64,000 nucleotides of DNA from Certhia americana (taxonomy: Eukaryota; Chordata; Aves; Passeriformes; Certhiidae): assembly GCA_018697195.1 (NCBI GenBank), contig CM031858.1:87387277-87451276 (forward strand), read 5' to 3'. Below the pieces are notes generated by a model. It had not been told where the DNA came from, did not search any database, and saw only the letters and a program-made list of their open reading frames with translations. Made by a program: the position numbers and the translations under genes. Shown piece by piece: positions 26,271 through 38,770 of the stretch (its first letter is position 1; each line of letters starts with the position of its first letter).

Positions 26271-27540
26271 GCAGAATCATAGACTTGTTTGGGTTGGAAC
26301 AGACCTTTGGGACAGTTGAGGGCTTCCTACTCCCAGCACAGCCGGTGGATTCCAACTCCAGCCCCAGCAGACTCCCCCCGACCAGCCGACCTGCTCTTTT
26401 GTAACACCCCTCCTGATTGGATGGGCAAGTCTTCTATCTCCACTCTTTGATAATTAGCACAGCTGTAATTCATCAGGGGCAGGGTTGATTATAATCCTTT
26501 CACCTACATAGGACCATTGAGTCCAACTATTAACCCAGCACTGGCAAGTTCACTTCTAAACCATGTCACCAAGTGTCCCACCTACACTTCCCTGGGCAAC
26601 CTGTGCCAAAGCTTGGTAACCCTTTCCATGAAGAATTTTTTTCCTACTATCCTAGCTAAACCCTCCTTGTCACAACTTGAGGGTATGTTCTCTTGACCTA
26701 TCTCTTGTTATTTTGGAGGAGAGAGCAACCTCCACCTGGCTACAGACTCCTTTCAGGGAGCTGTAGGGAGTGATAAGTCCTGGAGTCCCTGAGCCTCCTT
26801 CTCTCCAGGGTAAACAGGCCCAGCTCAGCCAATCCTCAGCAGAATTGTGCTCCAGACCCTTCACCAGATCCATTGGCCTTCACTTCAAAGTTTTTTGTTG
26901 TATTGAGGGACCCAAAGCTGAACATAGGATTCCAGGTGCAGCCTTATCCAGGTGCTGGTTATAGGTCCATGAAAAGCACCCTGGTCCTGCTGGCCACACT
27001 ATTTCTGATACAGGCCAGGATGCCACTGGCCCTCTTGACCACCTGGGCATTTCCTTTTTTATGAGGAAATGAGGATTATGAAGACTCACTTCTGTTCCCT
27101 GTCCCTGTCCTCCATCTCAGGAGGGCAGGACCCAGGGAACAACTTGTCTTAGGGTAAGGCAAAGAAGGTATTAAGTTCCTCAGCTTTTGTCACTATGTTT
27201 CCCACCACATCCAGTAAAGGATGGAGATTCTCTTTAGATCTCATTTTGCTGTTGATGTGTTTACAGAAACATTTTTATTGTCTTTTGCAGCAGTAGCCAG
27301 ATTCTTGTCCTAGTAGGGCTTTAGCTCTTCTAATTTTCTCCCTACATTACTTCACAACATCCTTGTATTCTTTCTGGGTTCCTGCCCCTTCTTCGGAGAA
27401 TTATAAACTCTCCTTTTTTTCCTGAGGTTCAGTCAGAAAGAGCACCCAGTTCTTGTCTGCTGCAAGAAGTGTCTTTCTGTCTGGTTGGTTGGCTTGATCT
27501 CAGAACCTTCACTGTGTCACGAGTTGAGAAGAATTAGTTT
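26271..27540 (-). mobile_element. CR1 LINE, 3' portion, minus orientation
   Basis: The plus strand reads as the reverse complement of CR1: 'gaatcatagacttg' and 'gggttggaac' at the tail, then 'cattgagtccaac', 'ctgggcaacctgtgccaa' and 'tctccagggtaaac'. It continues through 'ctgctggccacact' and 'caggccaggatgccactggc' into older ORF2-side wording near 27130-27500 ('cccaccacatccagtaaagg', 'ttttctccctacatt'). It is the largest CR1 copy in the window at roughly 1.2 kb. Frames are broken by many stops and indels, so it is a dead copy. The upstream limit is approximate. Confidence 0.85.
26309..26500. mobile_element. Putative ~190-bp insertion within the CR1 tail
   Basis: CR1 3'-end wording is interrupted after 'gacctttgg' and resumes at 'ataggaccattgagtccaac' (about 26508). 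The intervening sequence does not read as CR1 and is flanked by a 5-bp direct repeat 'ccttt' (26304-26308 and 26496-26500). No terminal inverted repeats or LTR ends are visible. The alternative is two adjacent CR1 tails with unrelated DNA between them. Confidence 0.4.
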
Positions 27541-30500
27541 GACTTGTAAGAAAAAAAATAATTAGGCAGGTCAGTTCAGAAAACAAAATTATCAAATTCT
27601 ACTTCAGTGGGATTGAAGGTAATTATCTCTTCAAGATCTGAACTGGTGTGCCCTAATGCATTCAAACAAACCCACTTGAGAACCAAGAAAGAAAACTTCA
27701 CATTTCTTTATCAGAATAATTCAAAAACGCTTGAGGTCAGTGACATCTGAAAATGAGGGAAACAAAATTGCATACATACCTTGCACCTCTAAACATCTCC
27801 TATCTTATAGACCAAAGGCTTTTGCTAATTATGCACTAAGCATAATGCCTTTATAAGTCAGCAGGGTAAACAGCTAAATAATTCATGTTAGCATGAGCCC
27901 AGCCCTCCCAGTCACTGGCAATGTTACACAACTAAAAGAAGGCAGGAGGGACACTGCTTGAAAACACAGTGTGATTCTGGGATTCAACCTCAAACAAAAC
28001 AGGGAAGTGGAAAGCCACTTCAAAATTAATCTCACAACAAGTGTTCCTGGCAAAAATTATTTCTACTGTACGTCATGGCAATAGAGCCAGGGAAAAAGTA
28101 AATGAAAATGTGCAAATTGTTTGTTCCTGTATTAGGTATGACAGAATAAAATATTGCACCTTTAATACACATTATCTTTTGAGAATAATTATTCAAGCTT
28201 TAATCAGATCTCCTTCCAGTCACATCCAGGCTATGAAGTGTTTTATGTGCAATTATCATAAATTTAAAAGCTAGACAGTTCAATAGGACTTTCAAAATTT
28301 TAAGTTTGCTGTATTTCATGTCGCATTATTACTAACTACTGTGTGAGTGCTACAAACAGAAATGTTGTATTCACAATCAGCAGCATTATAAGGCAAGTGA
28401 AACACAAAAACCAGACAGAGATTTTGAAGATGGAAAGGGACTGTAACAACATCTGGTCTTAATCATATTCCATTACATGACAAAAATCAAAGTATTTTAG
28501 GGTATTAAACAACCCCAATTTGACAATATGATTGAAAGGCAATACACATTCAACTATAAATAAAGCAGCAGATACTTGCAGAACTTACTAAATTATAAAT
28601 AAATGCTACAATAAACTAAAAGTAAAATTAGAGAGGGTGTGTGAGTCATCAAGAAAGCCACCTCTTTAAACTAATGAATTTCACTAAAGGTCATCAAAAT
28701 GAGTGAGGCAGAAAGCAAGGCAAAAGTTGATAAAAATAAATAAGGAATCCAAAATAAAGAGTGACAGTGCCCAGCTTCAATACAATCATCATTGCTTGTG
28801 TGAAACAATTGAATCACAAAAGGAAAAATTTTTTAAAAAAATTTTAAACTAATGGCAAACTCTTTTATACCTTAATCAGAATGGTGTTTTGGAGGAAAAG
28901 ATGCAAAAGAATAGAAAAAAATTTAGGGAGTGCAATTACAGAAGCAAAACCTACATTGGCTCCCATTCATTCACAAACACTACATGCAGGCCATGTGTCG
29001 TTCTGATGATTTGCTGCCATCTAGAAACAGAGCTTCATCTATGCAATCACTACTTGCCTGGCCAAAGACTTCAATTTCCAAGCAAATCAACCCATCTCCT
29101 TTCATTAGTCCTAATGTCTTTAGTTAATAAAGTGGAAATGATCAACATATTTTTAAAAAACGTCATCAAAATAAATGTAGGTGTAAGTTAGGTTCATCTA
29201 GAATAGCATGTCAGTAACAATCCCTAAGCTCTCCACAATGTTCATGACTGACTTGATTGCTTAAGTGTGTCTTGCAGCTACTGTATGATTTTGCTGCACC
29301 TCCTCATATTTCAGAGTCTTGTACATCCCTGCTCAGGCACATAGCTTGTTTGGACTGCTGAACAATTACCCAACTCACACGTGCAATTTCAAAGTGAAAA
29401 AGAACTTATTTCATAGGTAATCACCACATATAGGAAATGTAGAAAGGAATGTCTGTATAGAAAGTAGCCCCAAAGCCCCCAAAGGCAAGTAAATAATCCA
29501 ATGGATTAGCACACTCTTACTTTTTTTTTCTTGAAAGCAAAACTTAGATTGTACATTAGCAGTGGGGTTTTCAGCACAACACGAAAGAAATAACAAGGTG
29601 CTTTGAGGGTTGTGCTGTATCAGCAAACCAAAGATAATTTTCTCCCCTTACTGTATGTAGAGTGCCCTTCCTTTTAACGTGAGTCATTTTAAGGGAATGG
29701 ATTGGGTTTGCTCTCTGCTGCCAAAGCAGAGTAATTCCAGTGCAACTATTTCTCATTTGTGGTGTTTTGTGGGGGTTAGAAACAGGCTTTTAATGTTTAT
29801 TAAGCAATGAAGAATGACATTACTTGGAGACAGTTCTGTGACATAAATCACCCAATTTATGATCTAGAAGCCAGGCTGTTCCAAACCAGAAATTATCTCT
29901 GTTCTTGGTCACAGCCATGAGAGTCTTACAAGCACAGCACTTCACTCTGTTAAGTATTTTCTTTAATCCATCCTTACTTGAAGGAAACGGTAAATTTGTC
30001 CAGAAACAAGAAGTAACTGCATTCAGCTTCTTCTGAGGCAGAAAGAGGGGTTCACTCCATCTAACACAGGCAGGTAAAAGACATGTAAGCATGAGCTCTT
30101 TCCAAGCCACACCTTAAAGTCAAAGTAGATAAAAAGGCATCAAAAGAAGGAATTTAATTTCATCCTGAAACTACTTTGTAACGCAGCCTAGAGAAACAAC
30201 TCTCTGGAGCTGCCAGTTTCTCTCCATTGGCAGTAAATGCAGGTTAGGGTAGCTAGTGGCTTAGTTGCCGTGTAGTTTTCAGGTATCTAAAAGCAGAAGA
30301 CATAAATACCACCAAAAGTGTCCGAAAGCCATCAAATTTCTGAGAACAACCACTGAACCACCTTACTTTATAAAGATCAGACAGTGATGGTACCACCCAG
30401 AAACAAAGAGCCTGCACAGAAGGATTATTCCTGCAAGTGCTACTACTTCACAGTATCTCTAAAGATTTCCCTCAAAAGGTTTCCATCAAAAGATTTCCAT

Positions 30501-33500
30501 TTTCTTCCAAAAGATTTCCATCTTCTAACTATTTTTTCCAACTCTGCTTCAAGGTCTTCACTATGATGATAACAGCCAGTTGCTCAAAGCAAATTACATT
30601 GATTTTATCATGATGAAAGTCAATTTTTGTAAGGCTGTTTCTTTTAAAATGTTTTTACATAAAGTGCTTCAGAGTCTAGGTGAAAGAGGAAAAATAAGAA
30701 TGCTCAGCTGTAAACATTCAAGCAATGTCTGGTGCTTGAAGATAGAAACTTCAACATTTATTAAGACTTCTCTTTAACCTTATCACTGGAATTTGTTTTC
30801 TTATTCATTAGAGAACAAATCTAAATATACCTTAGTTTCAAAGGGAAGATTTGTAAGAAAATAAAATCTTTAAGTTGGACTTTACTTAAACCTTTATCTT
30901 TAACTTAACTTTTCTTACTATAAAGATTATTTTTCTTTATTCATAATGTCCTCTAATGAGTTTCAAAATACTTCAAACCCAGTAACAGACATAAGGAATG
31001 TGAGACATCAGTATTGTATATAATTCCTTTGAAATGTTTATTTTCCTGTTGGTCCTCCACAGCATATTCACGAGTTACACAAGTTCATATCACTTGATCT
31101 GCTTAACTGTACACTGTCCTTCCTCTGCCAACTGCAACCCACATGAGATACAAAACAGAGCCAAATCCAAACAATTTCAATTTCAGAGAAAGAAAGCAGG
31201 GCATCTAATGCTAATAGGGGATATTGAGAGCAAACCATTTCTAATTTTACCACAAAGTTTTAATGGGAAGAAGCAGACCCTTGATAATGTCTACTGCATT
31301 TTTTCTACCTAGAAAATTTTGTCTTCTACCTGTACCACTAGCATTCTTCAGGGAGACAAATTAAGTAACAAGGCTGATTAAACAGTGTTTCCAGGTCTTA
31401 TGATGGCTTTTGGGTATTTTTAAATCATCCTCCCTATTAGCTTCTGTACTGTGGCTATTACCTGAGAATCACATTTCACTTCAGAGCTACAGAGGCCTGG
31501 AAAATGTGGTTTTAAAGCTTGTATATGTTTGTTAATATAATTTTCTTCATAATCCTCAAGACACTGGTTAGATTTTTTTTTATAGACTTGCAGCAAAAAA
31601 TAAAGCTATCTGTCTAAAATCACATCACAAATCTGTACAAAGTCCCAAAGGCACCATACCAGTGCTCTAAAAGGAAAACCACTCCAAGATAGGGAACTCA
31701 ATCTGAATATTAGCAAGAAGTTGAAATACCAGTCAAAGTATCAACAGAAAGAGAAGACTCTATTCTGGATGAAGAGTACCCACAACAGCTCTCATCCCTG
31801 GCACCTGGATCAATTTATAATTGCCACTTCAGAGAGCATATATTAGGACACCACAATTATTATGGCTATACCCAGGCAATAAAAAAAAAAAAAAATAAAT
31901 TGAAAAAGCTAAAGCAAATTAGGCATAATGTTGCTAAGCTGCCTCACCAATAGCAAATGCTTCCCAGAGGGATCAATGACAACTGACTGACTGTATTTCT
32001 TTATAAATTCCCTTTTCATCCTTATTTTCTTTTCCACTGTTTGCAAAAAGAACTTGTAAGAAACAACTTTAAAAATCCCTAACAAATAGACAGAGATATT
32101 CAACCACTTAATATCTATCGTGCATTTCTACAGTGATGCACAAGCATTTTGTCCTATGTTTAAATAGCTAAATACAGAAATGTGAAAACAGAGCTTCACA
32201 GTCCCAGGTCTTCCTTTTACTTGCATTCCAACAGTGACCACCAAGCACTGCCTATAAAACATGCCTCCAATGGCCACTACCTTTTGAGAGGCAGAATGAA
32301 TACTCAAGAGAGCTGGAAAGAGGCATCAAGATTTAAAGAGAAGACCACAGTTTGAGCATCACTAAGACATGTCCTTCACAGCTGTAATCAGTCAGCTGGA
32401 CTTGTATTTGCCACTGGTTACATGTGCCCTTAAGCAGAATTTCATAGGTCTTGACCCCCTGATCAGGAAACAAAAAAAAATTGTTTCATTGTATCTATTT
32501 AATCTCAGAAACTGCGTTTTTTTACTAAAGTGAAAGGACAGGCCACAGAATACACCCATGACAGATGGCAGCCTATGTGCTTTGATGTAGGAGAGAAAGT
32601 AGCAACACCAACAATATATACATGGTGCAATTTTACAGAGACTGCATAAAAATCTCAAAGTCCTTTCTGCCATAACAAAAGAACAATTCACGTGCAAGAG
32701 AGCAGGAATCAACCCTTCCCTTCAAGCAGGGATTATTGCTGCTGGTTGATACTGAAGGCAGAATAGGGCACTTCGTTAGGTCCTGGCACTGGTAGACCCT
32801 TTAGAATATTCAAGTCCATAGATCACATTTAGATAATCTTTTATTCTTATGTTTAGATATTCTTTTACAGCTCACTTGGCAAGTTCTGCTGATCTCTATG
32901 TGATGCAGAAAACTTCCTGGAATATTTAACTGATCCAAAAGCCCTGGAACTCAAACTTGCTACATGCATGTTTAAAAGTTTAAAATGGCCATTTGTTGTA
33001 AAAGTTTCGACAATTGCGCTGTCAAAACAGCTACTGAAACCAGCCAACATCAGTCCCTAATACACATTTATCCTCTTATAAGCAGAAGAAACCCAGTAGG
33101 GACTGGGAAATTAAATTAGACCATGTACCATTCCTTCATTAAATGGTTTCTGAAGTGGTCAACTGAGTAAGGTAAATAAGAACAATAACCAAACCACCTT
33201 TTCCAAAAAAGCAACCGACAGAAATGGAGATAGTGCTCTCAGCACATAAAAATTCTTCCTCAAAGCAATTACTGTGTCAGATAAGGTTGCTGAGGGTACA
33301 TGCTACTGAACATAACAAGAATGGATTACCAGCAATTATGCAGCACACTTGATTGTAGATACCAGAGGTATCAAGTTGATAAAAAAGTCACTCAGAATAT
33401 GGTTTCTCCTAAAACATCAGGAATATTTTTACTTTTAAATGAATCCATATTGAGGCAAGTCCCTTTAAATACCATGACTCAACCCACAAACTCTAAACAG

Positions 33501-35790
33501 CCAAACTGATCCAAGACTACAGCAGTCCCAGAAGGACCAGCCCTGTTCTACCCCAAGGCTGAGGCATGTGCTCCCAACAAACTAACACCAGGACTTCAGT
33601 TTTCGGGGTCTCTGCTCAGAAGTTAATCTGACTGAAAACTAAAATTTTAATTTTTTATTTAGTTTTGGGGTTTTTGGTAGGGCTAATTTTTCAACAGCAT
33701 CTACTCTCTCTAGCAGGCAGTATTACTGCCAGCTCAGTTTCACTGACAGCCAGACCAGAAACTCCACTGGGTTCCAGAGGAGCCACATAAGGAGTTACCT
33801 ATACCTGTTATAACTTCATGACAGCTAAGGAGAAAGGTGGGAATGGGCACTTACCTTTGGCTGAGATGAATTTTACTGTGGAAATTGCCTTTTATTTCCA
33901 TTTGCTATAAAAATATGAGAATGAGCAGCTCAAAGGTGCTTGTTTAACTTTGAAAACCTGCTTTCTCTAGTTTAGCAAATGAACAGTGGGATGGTATGTC
34001 TCTTTTCTCACAGAATTCTGCTTTGTTCTGCTTCCCTATTACATTTCAAATACTTTCAGGTTGGATCTATCTGTCCCTATCTTTTTTAGGTGCCCACACT
34101 GGGCAGAAGTTAAACGTCTGAACAATTGAAGTCAGATACACAAGTTTAAGCTGTTCACCCTCCAACTGCTTTTACAGAAAATGGAGTCATTACTAAGAGG
34201 AAAAAACCTCAAAATGTATTCAAGCAGCAACATGTTTCTAAAACAAAGGTTGTCATAATGCAAATAAATACCCCCCCCAAAAAAATCAAAGTTACTACTT
34301 GGTTCTGATATGTAGGAATCAAAAAGTACTCTCTCCAGAGGCTGGGGAGGGAAAGTCCACAAATGCAAATTGTGATGTAGGCATTTGGTGGGAATTTTTC
34401 TAAGGGATGAATGCAGAAGATAAAATGTTTAACAGATTGGGGGACAAATTAAAGCATTAAAATATAAATATTGAAATAATAAATATTAGCAGCAAAAATA
34501 CTCCCCCTAGCTATGGAAAGTAAAATAAAACCAAACTTGTTAGCCAAATTATGACTGAGCAAGGTCAGATAAAAACAAGCTGTGTTGAATGGAATGGTAG
34601 ATTCACACAGCTCAGATACAGATCAGGCAGTTAAACAACTGGAAATTATCAGTGAAATTTTCAAGAGCACTTTTGAAGCAGACAAGAGTTCTTCAGTCTT
34701 CTACATGCACTTCTGAAACGAATATGATGCAGCAAATTTAGCTAGAGACAGGAGAAGCACAGGCCAAAGATTATTTGGTATAATAAAGACAATACACAAG
34801 GCAGCCTACTATTTCTTTAGAGTAGGAAGGCTTTTGTGAGATGTGCTTAAGGAATTGCTGCAGGACCTGAATTAACTTAGTATCAGGGAGTTTTCCATCA
34901 ATATACCCTCTCCAAGTACTACAAAGCAAACTTTAGGGATTTTTTTTAATGTGTTCTTCTGACACACCAAAGGAAAGAAAAACCCCATAGAACTGAAACT
35001 GAGCAAGCATGAGGCTGCAGAAAATAAAAAAATAAATCACACAATCTCCTCCTAGAATTTGGAAAATCTCTAGAAACTGCTGATGACTGGAAATAAGAGC
35101 AATATAGTTATTGTGAGTCTGTAGTGCTGCACTGTTTAGCGAAGACAGAACCACTGGAAGATGAAGAGAATCCTGAAGGCCAGAGGAATACTGCAGCTGT
35201 GATAGTGTTGGAGCAGCAAGGTTTTCCTTTGGAGCTCAGAGCCAGAGTAACATCTCTGATCAAATTTCCCCTTGACTAGCCATAATTAGATTCTCAGTCA
35301 GAGAGCTGACTGAGGACAGAAGATGCTGACAAGGAGAAAAATGTTTTGGAAACTTGGACAGAACACCTATACACATCCACAATCTGAAGGATGAATCTGA
35401 TAAAGGGTTTGGGTGAGTGTGGAATGGAGGCTGCAACCACCAAATTCTAATGCCTGTGCCTGGCTCCTAAAGGCGGGGTGGGATCAGGATGCAGTCTGAC
35501 AATGGGACTTTACAGCAATCTAAAATCACAACTCTAGATATCCTACCCAGTCTCACAAAATAATTAGTGAACCTGTGACTGCAGTCACATAAAAATTCAT
35601 TCCCACCACCATCTCGTTTGATTTCCAAACAAAAGGAAGGCAATGCTACTACCCACACATCATTATCACTAATTGCACAGACAGAAAGCAGAAAGGAAAA
35701 ACCTACCAGGACAGAAATCCAGGAAACAGAAAACTTGACCACTCTCTAAGCCAAGGGTGACTCCAGCACAGGAAACATCATTACCAGTCA
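27541..35790. other. Anonymous AT-rich non-coding sequence
   Basis: Eight kilobases without a recognisable gene, RNA or dated repeat. Open frames remain under about 106 codons and lack motifs. It contains a 15-base A run (31881-31895), the short motif cluster listed at 30460-30525, and some AT-rich stretches (28490-28640, 34400-34520) that could equally be neutral or conserved DNA. Confidence 0.5.
30460..30525. repeat. Degenerate tandem 'aaagatttccat' motif
   Basis: Four spaced copies of a 12-13-base motif (aaagatttccct, aaaggtttccat, aaagatttccat, aaagatttccat) in about 65 bases. It is probably a small degenerate minisatellite. Confidence 0.7.
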
Positions 35791-36374
35791 GGGCTACAGT
35801 CCTGAGTGCAGAAGGCAGATCCAGATGTTGAACAGACTCCAGTGGCAGCCCCAGGTATGGTGAGGAACCAAACCAGGTGCGAGGTCTGTCCAGGGGTACA
35901 CCCCAAGGCAAAAGATGAAGCAGAGACTAATACCACTCAAGGCAAGAGCAGAATCCTCCAAGGCAGCTGCCTCCATCTCATGCCTCCTCCTCCTCTTTTT
36001 TCCTGCCTGTGGGTCAAGGGCAGTAATATGCAGCTCCTCAGGAGAGCCAGAGCCAGCCCTCAGCACCCCATGTCACCACTTCCCTGCCCACAGGGTCACA
36101 GCATGCCGGCAATCACACATGCCGGGAATCGTGTCCAGCACAGTGAAGGATCCACAGGGGCTGGAGAAGAGTGGCCAGGCACACCCCAGGTGCAGGGCTC
36201 CATGAGCAAATCTACTCTGCCACAGCAGCTGGACAGCCTGAGGAGAAGGAGCTCCAGCAGCAGGAGGCAGAGGAGCAGCTTGCCTCCCTGACATGGTTTT
36301 GGTGGCTCAATGACCAATTCAGGCAGCTGAGTGCCAGGGACAGGATGGCATGGCATGGGACATGTTTACACAGG
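35791..36374. other. GC-richer patch with the window's longest open frames
   Basis: Base composition rises above the surroundings, and open frames up to 161 codons run on both strands (35806-36291 plus, and overlapping minus frames). The plus frame is Ser/Arg/Gln-rich with no domain. Another frame (from about 36171) reads QPEEKELQQQEAEEQLASL, which looks helical but is short. Several overlapping frames on opposite strands suggest composition rather than coding. It directly abuts CR1 fragments and may be an unrecognised repeat or old retrocopy. Confidence 0.35.
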
Positions 36375-36510
36375 AAAGCATCCAGGTGGATTTGGAATAT
36401 CTGCAGAGAGGGAAATTCTATGACCTCCTGGGGCAGTCCCCTCCAGAGCTCTACCACCTTCAGTGTAAAGAACTTCTTCCTCAAGGCTTGAAGAGGAACT
36501 CCTACAGAAC
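36375..36510 (-). mobile_element. CR1 LINE fragment, minus orientation
   Basis: Plus-strand wording 'ggatttggaatatctgcaga', 'gacctcctggggcag', 'agagctctaccacctt' and 'agtgtaaagaacttcttcct' matches the reverse complement of the CR1 3' region (consensus 'cttgaatatctccaggga' to 'gtgaagaacttcttcct'). It lacks the terminal tail and breaks off at a C8 run near 36511. Confidence 0.7.
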
Positions 36511-36639
36511 CCCCCCCCTCTCTCTTGTCACCTGCCAGGTGAACTCATTTCTCATCCTTGGGCAGCCAGAGCTGGCAGGCCTGGAGGGGCTGGAGGCCAT
36601 CCTGAGCATGCAGAAGGTACTGGAGTGACTTGAAGCCCA

Positions 36640-36902
36640 TGTCCCAGTGAGTCAGGAACCTTGGCTGAGGAGCAGGACTGGAAACACAATAATGACAAAG
36701 ACCTGTCTCAAAGAACTGTCCCGAGGGATGTGGAAAGGCAACCTAAAATCTCCTGTGTCCTTGGAGATGTGGGAAAAAAGGCTGGTTCGAATGGAGCTCT
36801 GAACAACCTGTGAAAGGTGTCCCTGCCCCTGCAAGGGGGTTCAGAACTAGATGATCTTTAAAGTCCCTTCCAACCCAAACACTTCTATGGTTCTGTGATG
36901 TA
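36640..36902 (+). mobile_element. CR1 LINE 3' end, plus orientation
   Basis: Reads in the sense direction through 'aatggagctctgaacaacct', 'ggtgtccctgcccctgcaag', 'gaactagatgatctttaaag' and 'tcccttccaacccaaacact', ending in the decayed terminal repeat 'tctatggttctgtgatg'. This is the canonical CR1 3' terminus. It lies head-on to the opposite-strand fragment just upstream. The 5' limit is approximate. Confidence 0.85.
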
Positions 36903-38639
36903 CAACAACATTTCCACTCTTCTTGTTTATTTTTCTATTTCAAGGAGATATCCATGTTTTATAAAATTACTTATTTTCTAGAAATAACTAAAGCTTGGAT
37001 TTGTTTTATAGTATTTATAAATATTTATATGCAATATGTATAGATTTCTGTATAGATTTCTGTTTTTCTCCTTGTCTTTTTTCCTTTTGGATTTTTTGGG
37101 TTTTTTGTTGTTTTCTTTTTAGAAAAACTCATGTGTTTATCAAGGGATCTATTCTTGTCTTTATGTATATGATATACGTAACCAATTTTTGGAAAGAAAT
37201 GTAGCATCCCAAAAGAAAACTAAAGACCTAAAGGAATCTGGTGGATGATCGGTATACACATGCTCCAAACCAGAAACATACAAATTGTGATCAATAAAAC
37301 ACCATCTCTCAAAAACACATAAATAAGAAAACTCTACTGAGTGGAAAAAAAAAAAAAAAAAGTTTTCTTAATGGGCTTTAGTGAAGGGAAATTAATTTAG
37401 AAATCAGTTTCTGAGTTTCTGGTTTGTGGATTAAGATTGGAGCTGTCACATTCCAGAGAGGTTTCATATTTTATCCTTAGAACTTTTCAGCAGTACAGCA
37501 TTTTATGTAAAGTGTCTCCAGGCCTCCTTCCCTCCTTTCCTTTAATGCATTTTAGTGTTTTTCTCTGTTGGTTCTGTTCTCATTCCATCATTGTTCCTCA
37601 GACCTTTCATGTACCAGCAATGGTGAGGCTACTTGCTTCCACCACTGATTTGCATATATGAAGAATATCTACAGAGTCACCCTTTCTCTGAATCCCACAA
37701 GCAGACGTTTTTTGCATGGATACAATCAAAACTAGAGTTGGAGACTTCACAAATCAAGTTTAAATCTACTCATGTATCTTCCAACATATTTATTTTTTTT
37801 AGTGGAGTCAGAAATTGTAAAGAGGTCCCTCCTGAAAAATCAGTATGTCAGCAAAATACATGTATATTCATGTTTTTTTCTCTGTTAAATATTCAAAAAT
37901 CTGCCTGAAGGACGGACTGCACAGTATTATTTACCTGATATACTCCAATTAAATTAATCAAGGCTGATTTTCAATCAGACAGATGAGATAAATAATGAAC
38001 ATGGGGGTTTAAAACTGGAGAGCAGCACCTAGGCTTGGTCAGCAGCATCACAGACAAGCATTTACCATTTCTCCTGAAGGATTGCATCCCATGGGAAGAG
38101 CAGTGTTGGAGCCAGTGAGTATGAGGAGGGAGCATCAGACAAAGTATTAAGCATTCAGCACAAACCCCTACCTCTCATGCTCCCTGAACCATTCAGGGTA
38201 GAAGGGAGAGGAGTCAGAAATCCATGGTTGAAATTGAACCTGTGAGAAAAAAAAAGGAGAGGCTGGGTTTTTAATATTTTCAGGGTTTTTTTTTCACTAT
38301 TCAAATCTGGTTTAGTGGGAATTAATTAAAGGAATTTCCCCCAAGTTGAGTCTGTTTTGCCTCTGACTATAATTGGTAAGCAGTCTCCCTGTCTTTATCT
38401 TGACCCATTAATTTTCTTATCCCTTTTTTCCCCCCAACACACTGAGGATGGGGCAGTGAGAGATAAGATGGATGGGCATTTGGCTGCCAGCCAACGCTAT
38501 CTCACTATAACATCAAAATTCAACTGCCTCCTTATTGCCTAATGCTTTTTGAATTTACCAGACCTCTTCCCTAAATACTACAGTTTGTGCAAAGAGCTGA
38601 AAGGAGCTAGCTTACCCAAAATGATAAGCGAAATGATGC
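36903..38639. other. Non-coding sequence, partly conserved-element-like
   Basis: No gene recognised. T-rich simple sequence at 37060-37125 and a 17-base A run (37345-37361). Stretches around 37930-38000 and 38290-38420 contain 'aattaaattaatca' and 'gggaattaattaaagg', AT-rich words typical of homeodomain-bound conserved elements. Confidence 0.4.
37345..37361. repeat. 17-base poly-A run
   Basis: Seventeen uninterrupted A. No retrocopy is recognised upstream. Confidence 0.9.
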
Positions 38640-38770
38640 CTCCCTTGGGAAATGGAAAATTAAGAAAAATAAATTTCAATAATTGAAATAATTATGTAAT
38701 AGCATCTAATGTATTAATTAGAATGAAATTAGGCAACAGGATTAGGAGTTGTGAACAAAGATTCTCTTCT
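38640..38770. other. Candidate conserved non-coding element
   Basis: A repeat-free AT-rich stretch with overlapping 'aattgaaataattatgtaat' and 'gtattaattagaatgaaatt' words, dense in TAATTA-like homeodomain core sites. Such texture is typical of deeply conserved vertebrate enhancers. Only a cross-species alignment could confirm it, and an ordinary AT-rich origin is possible. Confidence 0.25.
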
